A DNA stretch of 64,000 nt from Persicaria tinctoria (taxonomy: Eukaryota; Streptophyta; Magnoliopsida; Caryophyllales; Polygonaceae). The stretch lies in the NCBI GenBank assembly GCA_037127255.1, contig JBANSL010000004.1:2356001-2420000 (forward strand), in the 5' to 3' direction. The translations under genes and the position numbers were made by a program. Within the stretch, counting starts at the first letter, position 1. Each line of letters begins with the position of its first letter. This document shows positions 25,630 through 36,796 of the stretch, one piece after another. The notes below the pieces were generated by a model. The model did no database searches. It was not told the origin of the DNA and saw only the letters and a list, made by a program, of their open reading frames with translations.

Positions 25630-26139
25630 ATGAACTGGCTTTGAGATGAAATCCCGTTCGGGTTTATGTGTTTTTCAAGTCTCCCGTATGTGGGTCCGCA
25701 CACATGATCTCCCTCTAGCTTGTCTTTGACCCCACCGGGCCCAGCCGACTTTAACATGGTATCAGAGCCGGGTTCGACTAGTTGCGGTCTGGGCTTCGGA
25801 TTAGTGGGGTTGCTGGCCTTGTTGACATGTCGCGGGTATTGAGTTCCCATTTGAGCGCATGTGGCAAGTGCAACTTGTTGGATACTAAAAATGTCGTTGC
25901 ACTTGAGGGGGCGTGTTGGAATATGGTTATCCCACATCGGTTATATAGAGAATGCTTGAACAACATATAAGGTTGAAGGGCTACTCCTCTCATTGTCAAA
26001 TGGGTTTGAGATGGAATCCCGTTCGAGTTTATGTGTTGTTCGAGTCTCCTGTATGTGAACAGTTGGTAAAACAGTGTTAAACAGTGTTACTCTGCTCATG
26101 ATAGGTCTTTAAGCCCGCCGGGCCCAACCGACTTTAACA
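25630..26139 (+). mobile_element. TRIM (terminal-repeat retrotransposon in miniature), 5' LTR truncated
   Basis: A partial 5' LTR ends ...CGACTTTAACA at 25756 and is followed at once by a tRNA-Met primer site TGGTATCAGAGCC (25757-25769). The internal region is only ~145 bp and ends in a GAGGGGGCG polypurine tract. The 3' LTR, 25914-26139, starts TGTTGGAATATGG and ends ...CCGACTTTAACA. No coding capacity. A 41-bp stretch inside the 3' LTR (26058-26098) is repeated right after it (26138-26178), which suggests local duplication or gene conversion. Confidence 0.8.
25757..25769 (+). promoter_or_regulatory. Primer-binding site of the TRIM element
   Basis: TGGTATCAGAGCC, the consensus plant tRNA-Met-primed site, adjacent to the LTR end. 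Confidence 0.85.
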
Positions 26140-26218
26140 GTTGGTAAAACAGTGTTAAACAGTGTTACTCTGCTCATGAGGGGAACTATAATAGTAGCTC
26201 AAGTTTTGCTGATCGATA

Positions 26219-26590
26219 ATGTTACATTTATTTGAGAAACAGTGCAAAGCCATCCAGTCTTTCTTCAACAACAGGATTCCCAAATTCATTACTGACCTTC
26301 TAATTGCAGTGATTCAATCCGCTGCATTAGTTGCCTCCAACCTATTCACGTTTTGGGCCATCAATTGCAACTTTCTCATCGTCATCCTCTTGGTGTTCTG
26401 CTTCTCTTTTATAATTTTCGAGTATGATAAGAGGGCATATGCCCTAAATCTTAGTGGCACTATCATTTCGGGAGCCATGGCAATGTCATATACCTTAGTT
26501 GATGCAAAATTCATTTCTATTGCATTTTTTGGGATTGTATTCACTTTTGACTGTTCTGTACTATTTGTCAGGGAATCATCTGTTCAATGA
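26219..26590 (+). pseudogene. Fragment of an unknown small membrane-protein gene (plus-strand copy)
   Basis: Open frame of 123 codons, very similar to the C-terminal half of the proteins on the minus strand at 31743-32312 and 32870-33441: LFEK.CKAIQSFFN.RIPKF, SNLFTFWAINC and YALNLSGTIISGA. Here the sequence runs on past SGTIISGA into a further hydrophobic segment, so this copy preserves the true C-terminus missing from the others. Four hydrophobic segments are visible. No upstream exon is present. Family not recognised. Confidence 0.5.
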
Positions 26591-27374
26591 AGCTCACATG
26601 AGTCCCAACAACAATGCAGTAATTTTCTCCACTTTAATGTTGTTTAATTGCAGTGAATTGAAGTACTTCATTTCTGAGAGTAATGATTGCAGTGAATTGA
26701 AGTACTTCATTTTTTATCATGTTCTTGCAATATCCTTTATCGCTCAAGTTCCAATTAGAGGAGTCATTTCCACAATCAGTAGGAGGTTTGTCATTTCACA
26801 CTCTTCACTGTTTGGTCTTACTAGACTGTTACTGTTGAAGTATTTTGGATTAATATATGTAGTGTCATTGTACTAGTTAATTCATGAAGTCAAGGTTAGG
26901 TAAGAGTAGTTGGGATAGTAACCAATTGTAGTTTATGAATATGTAGGTAATGAAGACCATAAGTAGTCTTCTGTAAGGAAATCCAAAACAGATTGAGATC
27001 TCCCTTTTGAATGAAGTAGAAAGTTCCATTTCACAAATGTTCATCTTCTGTTCTACCTCTTCATTCTCCTTCACATGATTTGTCATGAATCAAACTAAAT
27101 CTGAATAGTTATTTCATGCACAAATCTTCTTTAGTTACACACCAGAGGATTGATTTCAGCGTCTTATATATTGTTCCTCATGCAGTTGTGTCATTTATGG
27201 AAAAAATTCTTGTGTAATCTTTCTTAGTGCATTGTAGGTTGACTTGATTTGTGTTTAATATTACAATAGGTCACCCTGGGGTCGTCGATCTAGAAGTCCC
27301 AAAAGGAGAAATTGAAGCCTTCACACAACCTGGGACATATCTTAATTACCAGCAAGATTCTTCATAGGAATTAC

Positions 27375-30072
27375 CAGCAAGATGCTTCATAGGAATGCAG
27401 GCATCCACAAGTGCAGCACATGCAGCATTAATGGCACATGGAAGAAGCTACACAGTCTAATCAAGGGAAACTTTTTAGATTTAAGCCTTTACTTGGGAAA
27501 ACTTTTTAGATTTAAGCCTTTACTTGGGAACATCTGAAACTCAACAGGTAGTTCAAAGCTATGAATCATAAAAACACCAAAAACCATCAAAAGATTCAAA
27601 ATAAAGTCAAGTGTCGTGCAAGGCTACTTTTGTAAGTTTTGAGTCCAACTAGAAGCATTTATGGACATATCTAATACCACGGGGCTTGTAGAAATATGTA
27701 CTGTGATATAGTGAGGTGAACTAATGGTGTACATACACATATACTAATAAAATTGCAAACCATAATGCTCAAGGATACGGCACCATCATCATCTATAACC
27801 TGTAAAAGAAATGCACAACTTCACATAAATATACTTTATTCAAAATGCCAAATGTTTGTTATGTTTGTCAAACAATAGAATGCACATTGTAATGCTGCAG
27901 GTATATAGCAGAACCTCTATGTCTCAGTCTCACCTGAATTACAACCGTTGTTGTTGTATTTGGGTTTACATTCAACATGCAAATGCTCTGCAAGGTTTTC
28001 TTCAGTATCATCTCACTCTCCCTCTCAAGTTTCCCTATAAAACAGAATGTCTTCAGTGCATTCGTATTACAAAGTAAATTTAATACTAGAATTTTCTCAC
28101 TGCCAACAAATGATCAAAGAATAAGGAAAGTGATAGAGTATATTTTAGTTAGGTTTTAAGTATAGATTTGCATATTAGTTTAGAACATTTTTACATATTT
28201 TATAGCTTAATTTATATTATTTGGTTTTCGGAGTCTACACTCGCATTTTATTATATTTCAGGTATTTATGGGCTGGATCGTTTGAATTTGGAAGTTAATG
28301 ATAACTTACGGGATTATTATGCAATTTGGAAGAAAGGATGGGCCGAGCTAACTGCGAATGGCACCTGTTGAATCGGAGGAGAAACATGCCGCAGCTTCAC
28401 TATATATTCTACTTTAGATATTAGACATACTCCGTATAGTTTAGTTAGATAGAATGAATTATATTATTTAGATATTTTATATTATTATATATTTATATTA
28501 CGGAGTAGATTAGATAGATTAGGTTTATATATATACATACATTCATACGGAACATAAGAGGCCGATACGTGACCACCGACCGTGACTAGATTTGTTTACA
28601 TTCCTAAAACCCTAATTGTCTTTTGTTTTATTTCTATGAAGATCTAAACTCTCCCGTTTCGTCTACAATTTGAAGCTTTGTTTGGATTGATTGTGAGTTT
28701 CTAATTCTTGTTCCTTAATTCCTATATTTGAATGTTTCGACTTCTTTGTGCTTGATTGTCTATTGTTTTATTCTATCTAGCCCGCGCAACTAGTTAGAAT
28801 CAATTCAATTGCTAGGATTTTGTAGATTCCTGGTTGCGAACCTTAACCTAAGTGACAAACTTGTTCCTTTAGGGCTGGTTGAACTAATTGAATGAGTAGG
28901 AAGTTGGATGTGTTGTTAAATCCCTTTTTAGGGACTGCAAATACCTTGGTTAATCTCTGAACTTAAAGCTATCAATTAGGTTAAATCCTTTTTTAGGGAC
29001 TGTTCGATTGATAAGGGTTGCTAGGACTGGTTGGACTAGTAATTATATTAGGTCGGGACAAGGGCATTCATAGGAAACCTAAAAGGACAAGATGAAGTTA
29101 CAATATCAATTCAACCAACTAAAGTGGATAATTGTAGGTGAAACTATTTTATTAATCGTTATCTCCATTAATTTGTTTATAGTTTATTTTAGTTTATTTC
29201 TTATTTTCACCATCCAAAAACCCCCGTTTCATACTAATTGGTAAATAAACTTAACTTAGGAATAACTTGATTCTCTGTGGGATCGACTCGTGCTTACCAC
29301 ACTACATTACATTAGGTAGGTTCGAATTTATTTTGATACGGTTAACGCGACTAAAAACCGCTCATCAGAAAGGCAGCCATCATATTTTCCAGTTTTCTCA
29401 GTTGCCATTCAATGCCAAATAATTCAATTCCCAGTTCACATTTGCCACACGGAAATAACTACATACTAGCTTGCAAAATAAAAAATTTCAAGTTTATGAG
29501 ATGCCATGACAGTAGTGGATTCGATAAAAGACATTCGAGAAATCAGGGCAGAATGAAATAGCAGTACATCCTTATAGCTTTATTTGGGTATGCATCAACA
29601 CTTAGTTTAGAGAAAGAAAACTCACCAATTTGACCTGTTTTAGGCTTCCAAATGACTTCTATTGAGGCCTTCTCTGGATTTTCATTTTTCTTAGTTCCAG
29701 CTTTTGGTCCATACACTGCAGCTATCACTTTGGTATTCCCTAAGTCAACCAAAATTTGCAAACAATGAAGCTTCATTTAAGTGGGATGACAAAGTCCGAA
29801 AGATACACATAAATTTCTGACCCAAATAAAGATTTTCTTTGTGTAGGTATCAAACCATTTAAATCTCCTATCCTCCGGGCACAATAAAAACCCCAAATTC
29901 CATGCAAATGACTTGTAGCGCAAAGGAGAGAATTTGGAGAAGGTTGACAGAATGAAAAGGAAGTACCTTGGCACCAACTAGCAGAGCCATGAGCGCGGTT
30001 GAGAACGCTCCTAGTGCAGGCGAAAGGCCGTAACTGGTGGGGCGTTCGACCATCGGTCCTATCGACTTCCAT
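27375..30072 (-). pseudogene. Truncated duplicate of RRP46 (exons 1-5 only)
   Basis: Exons matching the intact gene at 29967-30072, 29626-29739, 27934-28034, 27779-27799 and 27375-27447, with identical lengths (106, 114, 101, 21, 73) and retained splice sites. Similarity also covers introns and ~700 bp of upstream DNA, so this is a segmental duplication, not a retrocopy. It stops near 27345, so exons 6-8, including VAICCC and the C-terminus, are absent. Intron 2 has received a solo LTR and the upstream region a MITE. Exons remain open, so a truncated transcript is conceivable, but the RNase PH fold would be incomplete. Confidence 0.9.
28131..29367. mobile_element. Solo LTR (1,237 bp), Ty3/Athila-like
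   Basis: Begins TGATAGAGTAT and ends ...CGCTCATCA (TG...CA), flanked by an exact 5-bp TSD GAAAG (28126-28130, 29368-29372). The corresponding site in the intact RRP46 intron (near 21250-21260) is empty, which fixes both ends. The terminal portion carries a CTCTGTGGGATCGACTCG motif that I associate with Athila-type Ty3 LTRs. No internal region, so it formed by LTR-LTR recombination. Confidence 0.9.
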
Positions 30073-30216
30073 TGCCTCCCAAATCGAAGCTCGAGAGACT
30101 ATGAAATGGTAAAGTTGCGACCAAAGTGGGACGAGTTTTTAGGGTTTTTCCCCATGGTTTAACAAATGACCAGGACAGGGCCAGAAAGTTAGGGGTACAG
30201 TTCCGCCAAACATTTA

Positions 30217-30645
30217 GGGTGTGTTTGGTAATGATATATAGATATCAGATATCAGGTATCAGCCCCGATATCTGATATCTAGTGTTTGGTAGGGCTAGAT
30301 ATCGATATCACTTTAACTAATATCGATATCTAGTATTTGGTAATTGGTATGCATAATATATCACTTGATATCAAGTGATATATCATATCTGTGTTTGGTA
30401 AGGGTCAGATATCGATATCAGTTGATAATTAGATATCAAATTTGACCTATTTTGATATACCCATTTTTTGGGAGGTATCACTTGATATCGATATCACCCG
30501 ATATCGATATCTTGATACCGATACCGATATCTTGATATCAAGATATCACCCGATATCGATATCTTGATATTGATATCGATACCGATATCGATATCGATAC
30601 CGATATCGATATCTTGATATCTAGATATCGTTACCAAACACACCC
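30217..30645. mobile_element. PIF/Harbinger (Tourist-like) MITE filled with GATATC palindromes
   Basis: TIRs GGGTGTGTTTGGTAAYGATAT at both ends, flanked by TTA (30214-30216, 30646-30648), the 3-bp TSD of PIF/Harbinger elements. The paralogous site upstream of the intact RRP46 (CATTTGGACAG, near 22100) lacks the 429-bp insert. The interior is largely GATATC, GATACC and related units, so the whole element is self-complementary. Confidence 0.9.
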
Positions 30646-30829
30646 TTAGACAGATGTATTCTTAGTTCGGATATCAAATTTATCAATGTACCTATTCAAA
30701 TAAAATACAATTGCACACAAACCTAATTCAATATCAATCTCAAATTCACCACACCACCAAAAATGCTAACTTACTTTAATATGAAGATAACCAATTTCAA
30801 TATGTACATAATCCAATTTCAACTAATAA

Positions 30830-31600
30830 AGTCTTGAGAGGAGGCAATTAAATCTCAGGAGCTCCAGAGTTGGGCAGCTGTTGACGGACTAAGAAGCACG
30901 GAAACAACCTGAAATAGCAGAGGGAGGGTGAGCTTGAGAACTTACAGACACGTGCTCCATCTCCAAGACGCAAACCAAACCACCGAACTAATTCGCAGTT
31001 CGTTCACGGACTAGTTCGCTTGAATTCGATGGATTGAGCGAATTCCATATAAACGCTAACGACAAGGCAAGGTTAAAGGTGGCGGCAGGTGAAGATCATA
31101 GCAGAGGAGAAGGGTTTGCAAAATATAGACACAAGCACACACAGTTACTTACTACAACCCAATTCATTGAAACAAATAAACAAAAACACCCAATCGGTAA
31201 GACCTAAACCCTAAAGCTCAAATTGGCCCTATTAATTCAGTCCGAGTTCGCGAATTCTTATTCATTCATTGGAAATTTGGAAGTACCGTAAAAGTGGGGA
31301 AATTGCACAAAAACTCCCAGCCACATTCAAAAAACATGAATTCAACCAAAATCCAGAGAGAGAAGAGAGGGTAGAGAAGACCAACCACACGACCACACAG
31401 AGATTAAGAGCGTCGGGTCGACAATGAGGCAGCAACAAGGTGGGCGGCGAGCATGCGACACCGACAGTCAAGAGGGAGAGAGCTGGTTAGGGACGAGGGA
31501 GGGGGGAGTTAGACGTATTAGGGTTTTTGTAAAACCCAAAAATAAATGTAAATATATTTTCCGGTCTTGAGTTATTGGACCGGCCGGGTTTCAAGTGCAA
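30830..31600. other. Intergenic, no gene seen
   Basis: Starts where similarity to the RRP46 upstream region ends. Purine-rich near 31340-31510. Only short overlapping frames without family resemblance. Confidence 0.5.
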
Positions 31601-31742
31601 TGCAAGGTTGTACATCTCTTCCAGTTTTGCTGATTTCTTCAACAACAGGATTCCCAAATTCATTACTGGCCTTCTAATTGCACTGATTCAATCCCCCGCA
31701 TTAGTTGCCTCCAACCTATTCACGTTTTGGGCCATCAATTGC

Positions 31743-32312
31743 TCCCGAGATGAGAGTACCACTAAGGTTTAGGGCGTAGGCACTCTTCTCATACTCGAAA
31801 ATGAGAAGGGAGAGAGAGAAAACCATGAGGATGGCTATGAGAAAAGTACAATTAACTGCCCAAAAGGTGAATAGGTTTGAGGTAACTAATGCGGCCGCTT
31901 GAATCAGTGCAATTAGAAGGGCATCAATGGATTTAGGAATCTGGTTGAAGAAAGACTGGATGGATTTCCATGGTTTCTCAAGAAGATGTAACAGCATCAG
32001 AAAAAATTGAGCTGCTGCAATACTTCCCTTCAGCCTTTTTATATCTCTAACACGAGCAGAGTCACACAGGTTTACCAAATCATCCTCTGGGACGAAGAAG
32101 ATCCCGTAAGCAGTTGAGGCCAGTAGATTAGTTGTAAAGTGCCAAACGATTGCTTTGATCAACCTACGCCGTCTGAAACCAAATAATATAAACTTTAATT
32201 GGAATCCTAAACTATCAAAATTTGTATTATTAATAAGGAGATGAGGAGTAACCTACTTTTCAAGAGTGAAAGTCTGCAAATAAGGCATCATATCATGATA
32301 AAATCCAGTCAT
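31743..32312 (-). pseudogene. Unknown small membrane-protein gene, copy A (3' truncated)
   Basis: Two exons on the minus strand. Exon 1, 32257-32312, starts ATG and reads MTGFYHDMMPYLQTFTLEK up to a GTAGGT donor. Exon 2 begins after TTTCAG at 32172 and reads RRRLIKAIVWHFTTNLLAS, YGIFFVPEDDLVNLCDSARV and then several hydrophobic segments. At 31742/31743 the sequence switches abruptly into an inverted (plus-strand) piece of the same gene, removing the C-terminus kept in the copy at 26219. About 150 residues remain. No family recognised, but exon structure and repeated conservation argue for an ancestral real gene. Confidence 0.55.
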
Positions 32313-32520
32313 CTCCACAGATCAGACAATACCTAGCAGAGAAAAAGCAAGAATTACAACACCCGATTACCCTCCCGACCCACCCGATTAACCCGATTCA
32401 CCCGACAGATCGGGTGATGGGTGAAATATTAGACGGACGGGTGGTGGGTCGGGTGAAATTTTTTTGTGACGGGTCGGGTGAAAAAATTGCTCCACCCATC
32501 CATCACCCGACCCATTTCCA

Positions 32521-32617
32521 CCTTTATCGTCACCCTCTTGGTGTTCTGCTTCTCTTTTATGATTTTCGAGTATGATAAGAGGGCATATGCCCTAAATCTT
32601 AGTGGCACTATCATGTT
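32521..32617 (+). pseudogene. Short plus-strand piece of the same membrane-protein gene
   Basis: Matches 26376-26470 of the plus-strand copy (frame reading LVFCFSFMIFEYDKRAYALN) and is then joined, at about 32625, to DNA of the 1,172-bp tandem repeat. Confidence 0.55.
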
Positions 32618-32869
32618 GGATGATGTTGGATGATGTACTCAACTGGGATCGTATCACTTCGATCCAACTGTCTCAAAACGCGATCAAGGTGGTACATCTC
32701 TTCCAGTTTTGCTGATCGATAATGTTACATTTATTTGAGAAACAGTGCAAAGCCATCCAGTCTTTCTTCAACAACAGGATTCCCAAATTCATTACTGGCC
32801 TTCTAATTGCACTGATTCAATCCCCCGCATTAGTTGCCTCCAACCTATTCACGTTTTGGGCCATCAATT

Positions 32870-33441
32870 GCTCCCGAGATGAGAGTACCACTAAGGTTTA
32901 GGGCGTAGGCACTCTTCTCATACTCGAAAATGAGAAGGGAGAAGGAGAAAAGCATGAGGATGGCTATGAGAAAAGTACAATTAACTGCCCAAAAGGTGAA
33001 TAGGTTTAAGGTAACTAATGCGGCCGCTTGAAGCAGTGCAATTAGAAGGGCAGCAATGGATTTAGGAATCTGGTTGAAGAAAGACTGGATGGATTTCCAT
33101 GGTTTCTCAAGAAGATGTAACAGTATCAGAAAAAATTGAGCTGCTGCAATACTTCCCTTCAGCCTTTTTATATCTCTAACACGAGCAGAGTCACACAGGT
33201 TTACCAAATCATCCTCTGGGACGAAGAAGATCCCGTAAGCAGTTAAGGCCAGTAGATTAGCTGTAAAGTGCCAAACGATTGATTTGATCAACCTACGCCG
33301 TCTGAAACCAAATAATATAAACTTTAATTGGAATCCTAAACTATCAAAATTTGTATTATTAATAAGGAGATGAGGAGTAACCTACTTTTCAAGAGTGAAA
33401 GTCTGCAAATAAGGCATCATATCATGATAAAATCCAGTCAT
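32870..33441 (-). pseudogene. Unknown small membrane-protein gene, copy B (3' truncated)
   Basis: Near-identical tandem duplicate of copy A, including the same inverted junction at its truncated end. Exon 1 is about 33386-33441 and exon 2 about 32870-33301 with the same splice sites. A handful of substitutions (for example KSIVWHFTANLLAL versus KAIVWHFTTNLLAS) separate the copies, so the duplication is recent and post-dates the inversion. Confidence 0.55.
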
Positions 33442-33446
33442 CTCCA

Positions 33447-33862
33447 CAGATCAGACAATACCTAGCAGAGAAAAAGCAAGAATTACAACACTGTGTATGT
33501 GTTGGATCCAACAGTATGAAACTCTCAATTCAATACACCTGATTCCTAGCAACCACAATCAAGCAATCGCAACAGATCGTACTATCTTGGCTAACAAATC
33601 AAACAATACCTAGAATTTCTAGCAGAGAAAAAGCGAGATCTACAACACTGTATGTGTTGGATCCAACAGTATGAAACTCTCAATTCAATATACCTGATTC
33701 CTATCAACCACGTCAAGCAATCGTTACAAACAACAAATCGTAATATCTTGGCAAACAGATCAGACAATACCTATAATTTCTAGCAGAGAAAAAGCGAGAA
33801 TTACAACAAATCAACAATGTATGTGTTGGATCCAATAGTATGAAACTCTCAATTAAATATCC
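33447..33862. repeat. Tandem repeat, ~155-bp units, nearly three copies
   Basis: Each unit contains CAGACAATACCTA, a CTAGCAGAGAAAAAGC block and TATGTGTTGGATCCAA followed by AGTATGAAACTCTCAATT. Units begin near 33447, 33597 and 33756; the last is partial. Confidence 0.8.
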
Positions 33863-34376
33863 GAACGAGAAATCCTAAAGCGAGAAGACCTAGAAGTATC
33901 CGAACGAGAAATCTTAAAGCCGGAGGTACTTACTTCCTGTAGATTTAACTCAAAATTTGAGTTGAATAGTCCCTTAGCTAAACGCAACAGAAAAACCTGG
34001 AGAATCGAACCAGAAAATGCGTCAAACTCACAGCTCATATTAAATTTGAGTTAAATAGTCCCTTAGCTAAACGCAACAGAAAAACCTGAAGAATTGTTAA
34101 GCAATTGACTCAATTCGGGTTGGTGGAACACAGATTCACCATGAAAGCTTGAGAGGAAGAGAAAAGGGGAAACCAACCTGGAAGAGAGTGAATTGTGTTG
34201 ATTGATTGTTCTGTTACAGCACTTGTGTTCTTATACATGTGAACAGAGAGAATTGAGAATTGGCGGGAAAGTTACATTGGATGTGATCCTCTACATCGAA
34301 GGTGTAATGTCTCCTATGGAGCTTCACTTGATGTCGTCTGATCTTAGACCAACCTGATGCTCAACACCCCTCAAAT

Positions 34377-34541
34377 ATGTAAGGTTGTAAACGTTTTTAT
34401 TTTTTTTTGGCAAAAATATAAATTTTATTCACTTTGCCTATTGGAATTTCCAACTATATGTAAGGTTGTAAACATTTTTCTTTTTTTTTTGGCAAAAATA
34501 TAAATTTTATTCACTTTGCCTATTGGAATTTCCAACTATAT
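34377..34541. repeat. 82-bp direct duplication at the left edge of the hAT locus
   Basis: The block from TATGTAAGGTTGTAAAC through GGAATTTCCAACTATA is present twice in a row, directly before the first GGGTC-rich stretch. Confidence 0.85.
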
Positions 34542-34816
34542 GTAAACCCGTCGGGTCACGGGTCAACCCGTGACCCGACGGGTTTGACGGGTCGACGACC
34601 CGGCGGTTCCGGGTCAAGCGGGTCTTGGCGGGTTACAGGTCCAGGTTAGGGTCGAGCAGATCTGAACCCGACAACCCGGCGGGTCATGACCCGGCGGGTC
34701 GACCCGTGACCCGTGAATATTTAAATACGCTCCCACTTGTTCAAGTTTCCAACGGCTAGTTTTTCGACCGTTGTGGTTTCGGACCGTTGTGGACTTGGTG
34801 ACCTGTATTTGTTGCC

Positions 34817-34824
34817 TATAAATA
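34817..34824 (+). promoter_or_regulatory. TATA box of BED module 1
   Basis: TATAAATA, 69 bp before the ATG at 34893, just after the GGGTC-rich block. Confidence 0.6.
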
Positions 34825-34892
34825 CCTATCTCACTAGCACATAATTACACCTTTATCATTTTAAACATTCAATACCAAATATTTCAAGTTCA

Positions 34893-35108
34893 ATGGCAAA
34901 TCGAAATGAAGGTGGATCTGGGACAAACCTTGGTGAAATCTTGTACAACACTCACTTCCGACGAGAAGAACAAATCCCAAGTAAAGATTATTATATGGTG
35001 GTTTGTAACTATTGTTCAAAGGGTTTTAAAGTGAAGAGAGGATGGGGATATGGAACTTTGAAAATGCACATTACAAAGAATCATCCGGAAAAGTGGTCGA
35101 CAGAATAA
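34893..35108 (+). CDS. Stand-alone BED zinc-finger protein (71 aa), module 1
   Basis: Starts MANRNEGG, then NTHFRREEQIPSKDYYMVV, and carries a full BED-type finger CNYCSKGFK ... MHITKNHPEKW (C-x2-C-...-H-x4-H). Stop TAA at 35106. BED fingers bind DNA in hAT transposases and host regulators. This protein has nothing else: no RNase H-like or dimerisation domain, and no downstream continuation in any frame before the next promoter. It has its own TATA box and a conserved leader. Related to the 70-aa protein at 35760 and to residues ~130-180 of the transposase at 36797. Could be a competitor or targeting factor for transposase binding sites, or a degenerate leftover. Confidence 0.7.
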   Translation: MANRNEGGSGTNLGEILYNTHFRREEQIPSKDYYMVVCNYCSKGFKVKRGWGYGTLKMHITKNHPEKWSTE

Positions 35109-35676
35109 GGCGAAGCAAGCAAGGTTAGCATTTAGCAAGCCCTCATGAAATTGAGACGATGAACATGAACGTTTATAAGTGGGTCTAATTATCGTTGTCA
35201 ATCTATTATCTATCCATTATAAGATTATGAAGTGTGTAATGTGTAGTTTTATTTTGTGAAGTTGTTGATTATGTTAGTTGTTTTATTTATAAGTTAAAAG
35301 TTTGAAAGTAATGTGTCGATTAATAAAGAAAGATCAAAAAGTTAATTTATTTTTATCACTTTTTTTGTATTTTATTTTTTATACAATTGATGAGTTATGG
35401 TTTTTTCATATAAAATAAAACATCATTAACAATAGAAACATAACAAATAGATTAGAATAAAATTAGAAAGGAAAGACAAGAAGGAAAAAAAATAGACGTT
35501 GGACCCGCCGGGTCGGACCCGGCCGGGTCCAACGGCTACAAAATTCAAATCTGGCCGTTGATCTGACGATCCAACGGTCCAGATTTCGACCCGGCGGGTC
35601 GGCAACGTTTTAAAAAAACGGCTAGTTTTTAAATGTGTTCTTTGTGAATTCAACCGTTGTGGTCCCTTATTAACAC

Positions 35677-35684
35677 TATATAAA
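35677..35684 (+). promoter_or_regulatory. TATA box of BED module 2
   Basis: TATATAAA, 76 bp before the ATG at 35760, following the second GGGTC-rich block. Confidence 0.6.
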
Positions 35685-35759
35685 GACCTACACAATCACT
35701 CATACAATCACACATCTCTTCCAACTTTCCGAAACAAACATTAGTAGTGTTGAAGATCA

Positions 35760-35972
35760 ATGGCAACGAACAAGGGTGATTTCAACTACGACGCCCATTT
35801 CCGTCGTGAAGAAAAACTCCCTGGTAATAATTATTATATGATGGTTTGTCGATATTGCTCCCATGCCTACAAGATTAGTAACAATTTAGGACTTGGCAAT
35901 GTCAAGAGGCACATTGAGAACAAGCATCCGGATAAGTTCAAGGAAGGTGATGCTGAATCAAGCCGCGCTTGA
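35760..35972 (+). CDS. Stand-alone BED zinc-finger protein (70 aa), module 2
   Basis: Starts MATNKGDFNYDAHFRREEKL; the finger is CRYCSHAYK ... RHIENKHPDKF with intact C2H2 spacing, then a short acidic tail ending SSRA and TGA. Similar in length, order and N-terminal block to module 1, but clearly diverged in sequence while keeping every zinc ligand, which suggests selection on the finger. No transposase domains follow. It sits between two ACCCGGCGGGTC-rich blocks, which are plausible binding sites. Confidence 0.7.
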   Translation: MATNKGDFNYDAHFRREEKLPGNNYYMMVCRYCSHAYKISNNLGLGNVKRHIENKHPDKFKEGDAESSRA

Positions 35973-36609
35973 AGCCTTGAAGTGGATAAGCATGAGCGTT
36001 TGTAATTGGGTCTTACTTGTTATCGTCTAATGGTTATCTACCATCTATGTTTATTAGTTTATGTGTAATGACGCGTCTATGTTTATCAATTTATGAAGTT
36101 TATTAGTTTAATGTGTGTAATGTGTAGTTAAGAGTTGTTAGTATGTTTTAAGTTCTTGTGACGATTAATAATAAAAGACCCATGTGTTTGTGTTCGTTTA
36201 ATCGTCGTTAATTTTTTATCGAGAACAACTTATGGTAATCGTTGTTCATTGTCACTTGATTTTGAAGAAAACCAAATTTTAAATTTAGAAAAAAAAAACA
36301 AGCACATATGGTTTTTATTTTATTCGATGATTTATAATTTTGAAATAAAATAACTATATAATTATAAATTACAAATATAAATTGAGTTTGTAAAAAAACT
36401 ACCAAATCATACCCATTGATGTTAAAATAAGGTTAGAAAAGGATTTAAAATAAGTTAGTAAAGTATTAAAAAAAAAATTTAAACCGATATAGCCGTTGGA
36501 CCCGGCGGGTCGGCAACGGTCAGATTTTTTTTTTGAACGTTGTGACCGTTGTCTCACCCGGGCTAGCCGTTAGACACATTTTAAACCCGGCTTGGACCCT
36601 CCATTCACC

Positions 36610-36617
36610 TATAAATA
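36610..36617 (+). promoter_or_regulatory. TATA box of the hAT transposase gene
   Basis: TATAAATA 180 bp upstream of the transposase ATG at 36797, after the third GGGTC-rich block. A pyrimidine-rich leader (CTCTAATCTC-type) follows. Confidence 0.6.
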
Positions 36618-36796
36618 CCCCACACACCCCACCACTTCACCCCACACCAACCAACTCTTCTCATCTCTCAATCTCATCATCCATTCTCTAATCTCTCGCT
36701 AATCAAGCTCGCAAATCTCGTCTCGATCATTTCTCGCTAATCTCTCCATTCATCTCTCAATATCTCTTCTCTCATCCTACATTTTCCAATTTCATC

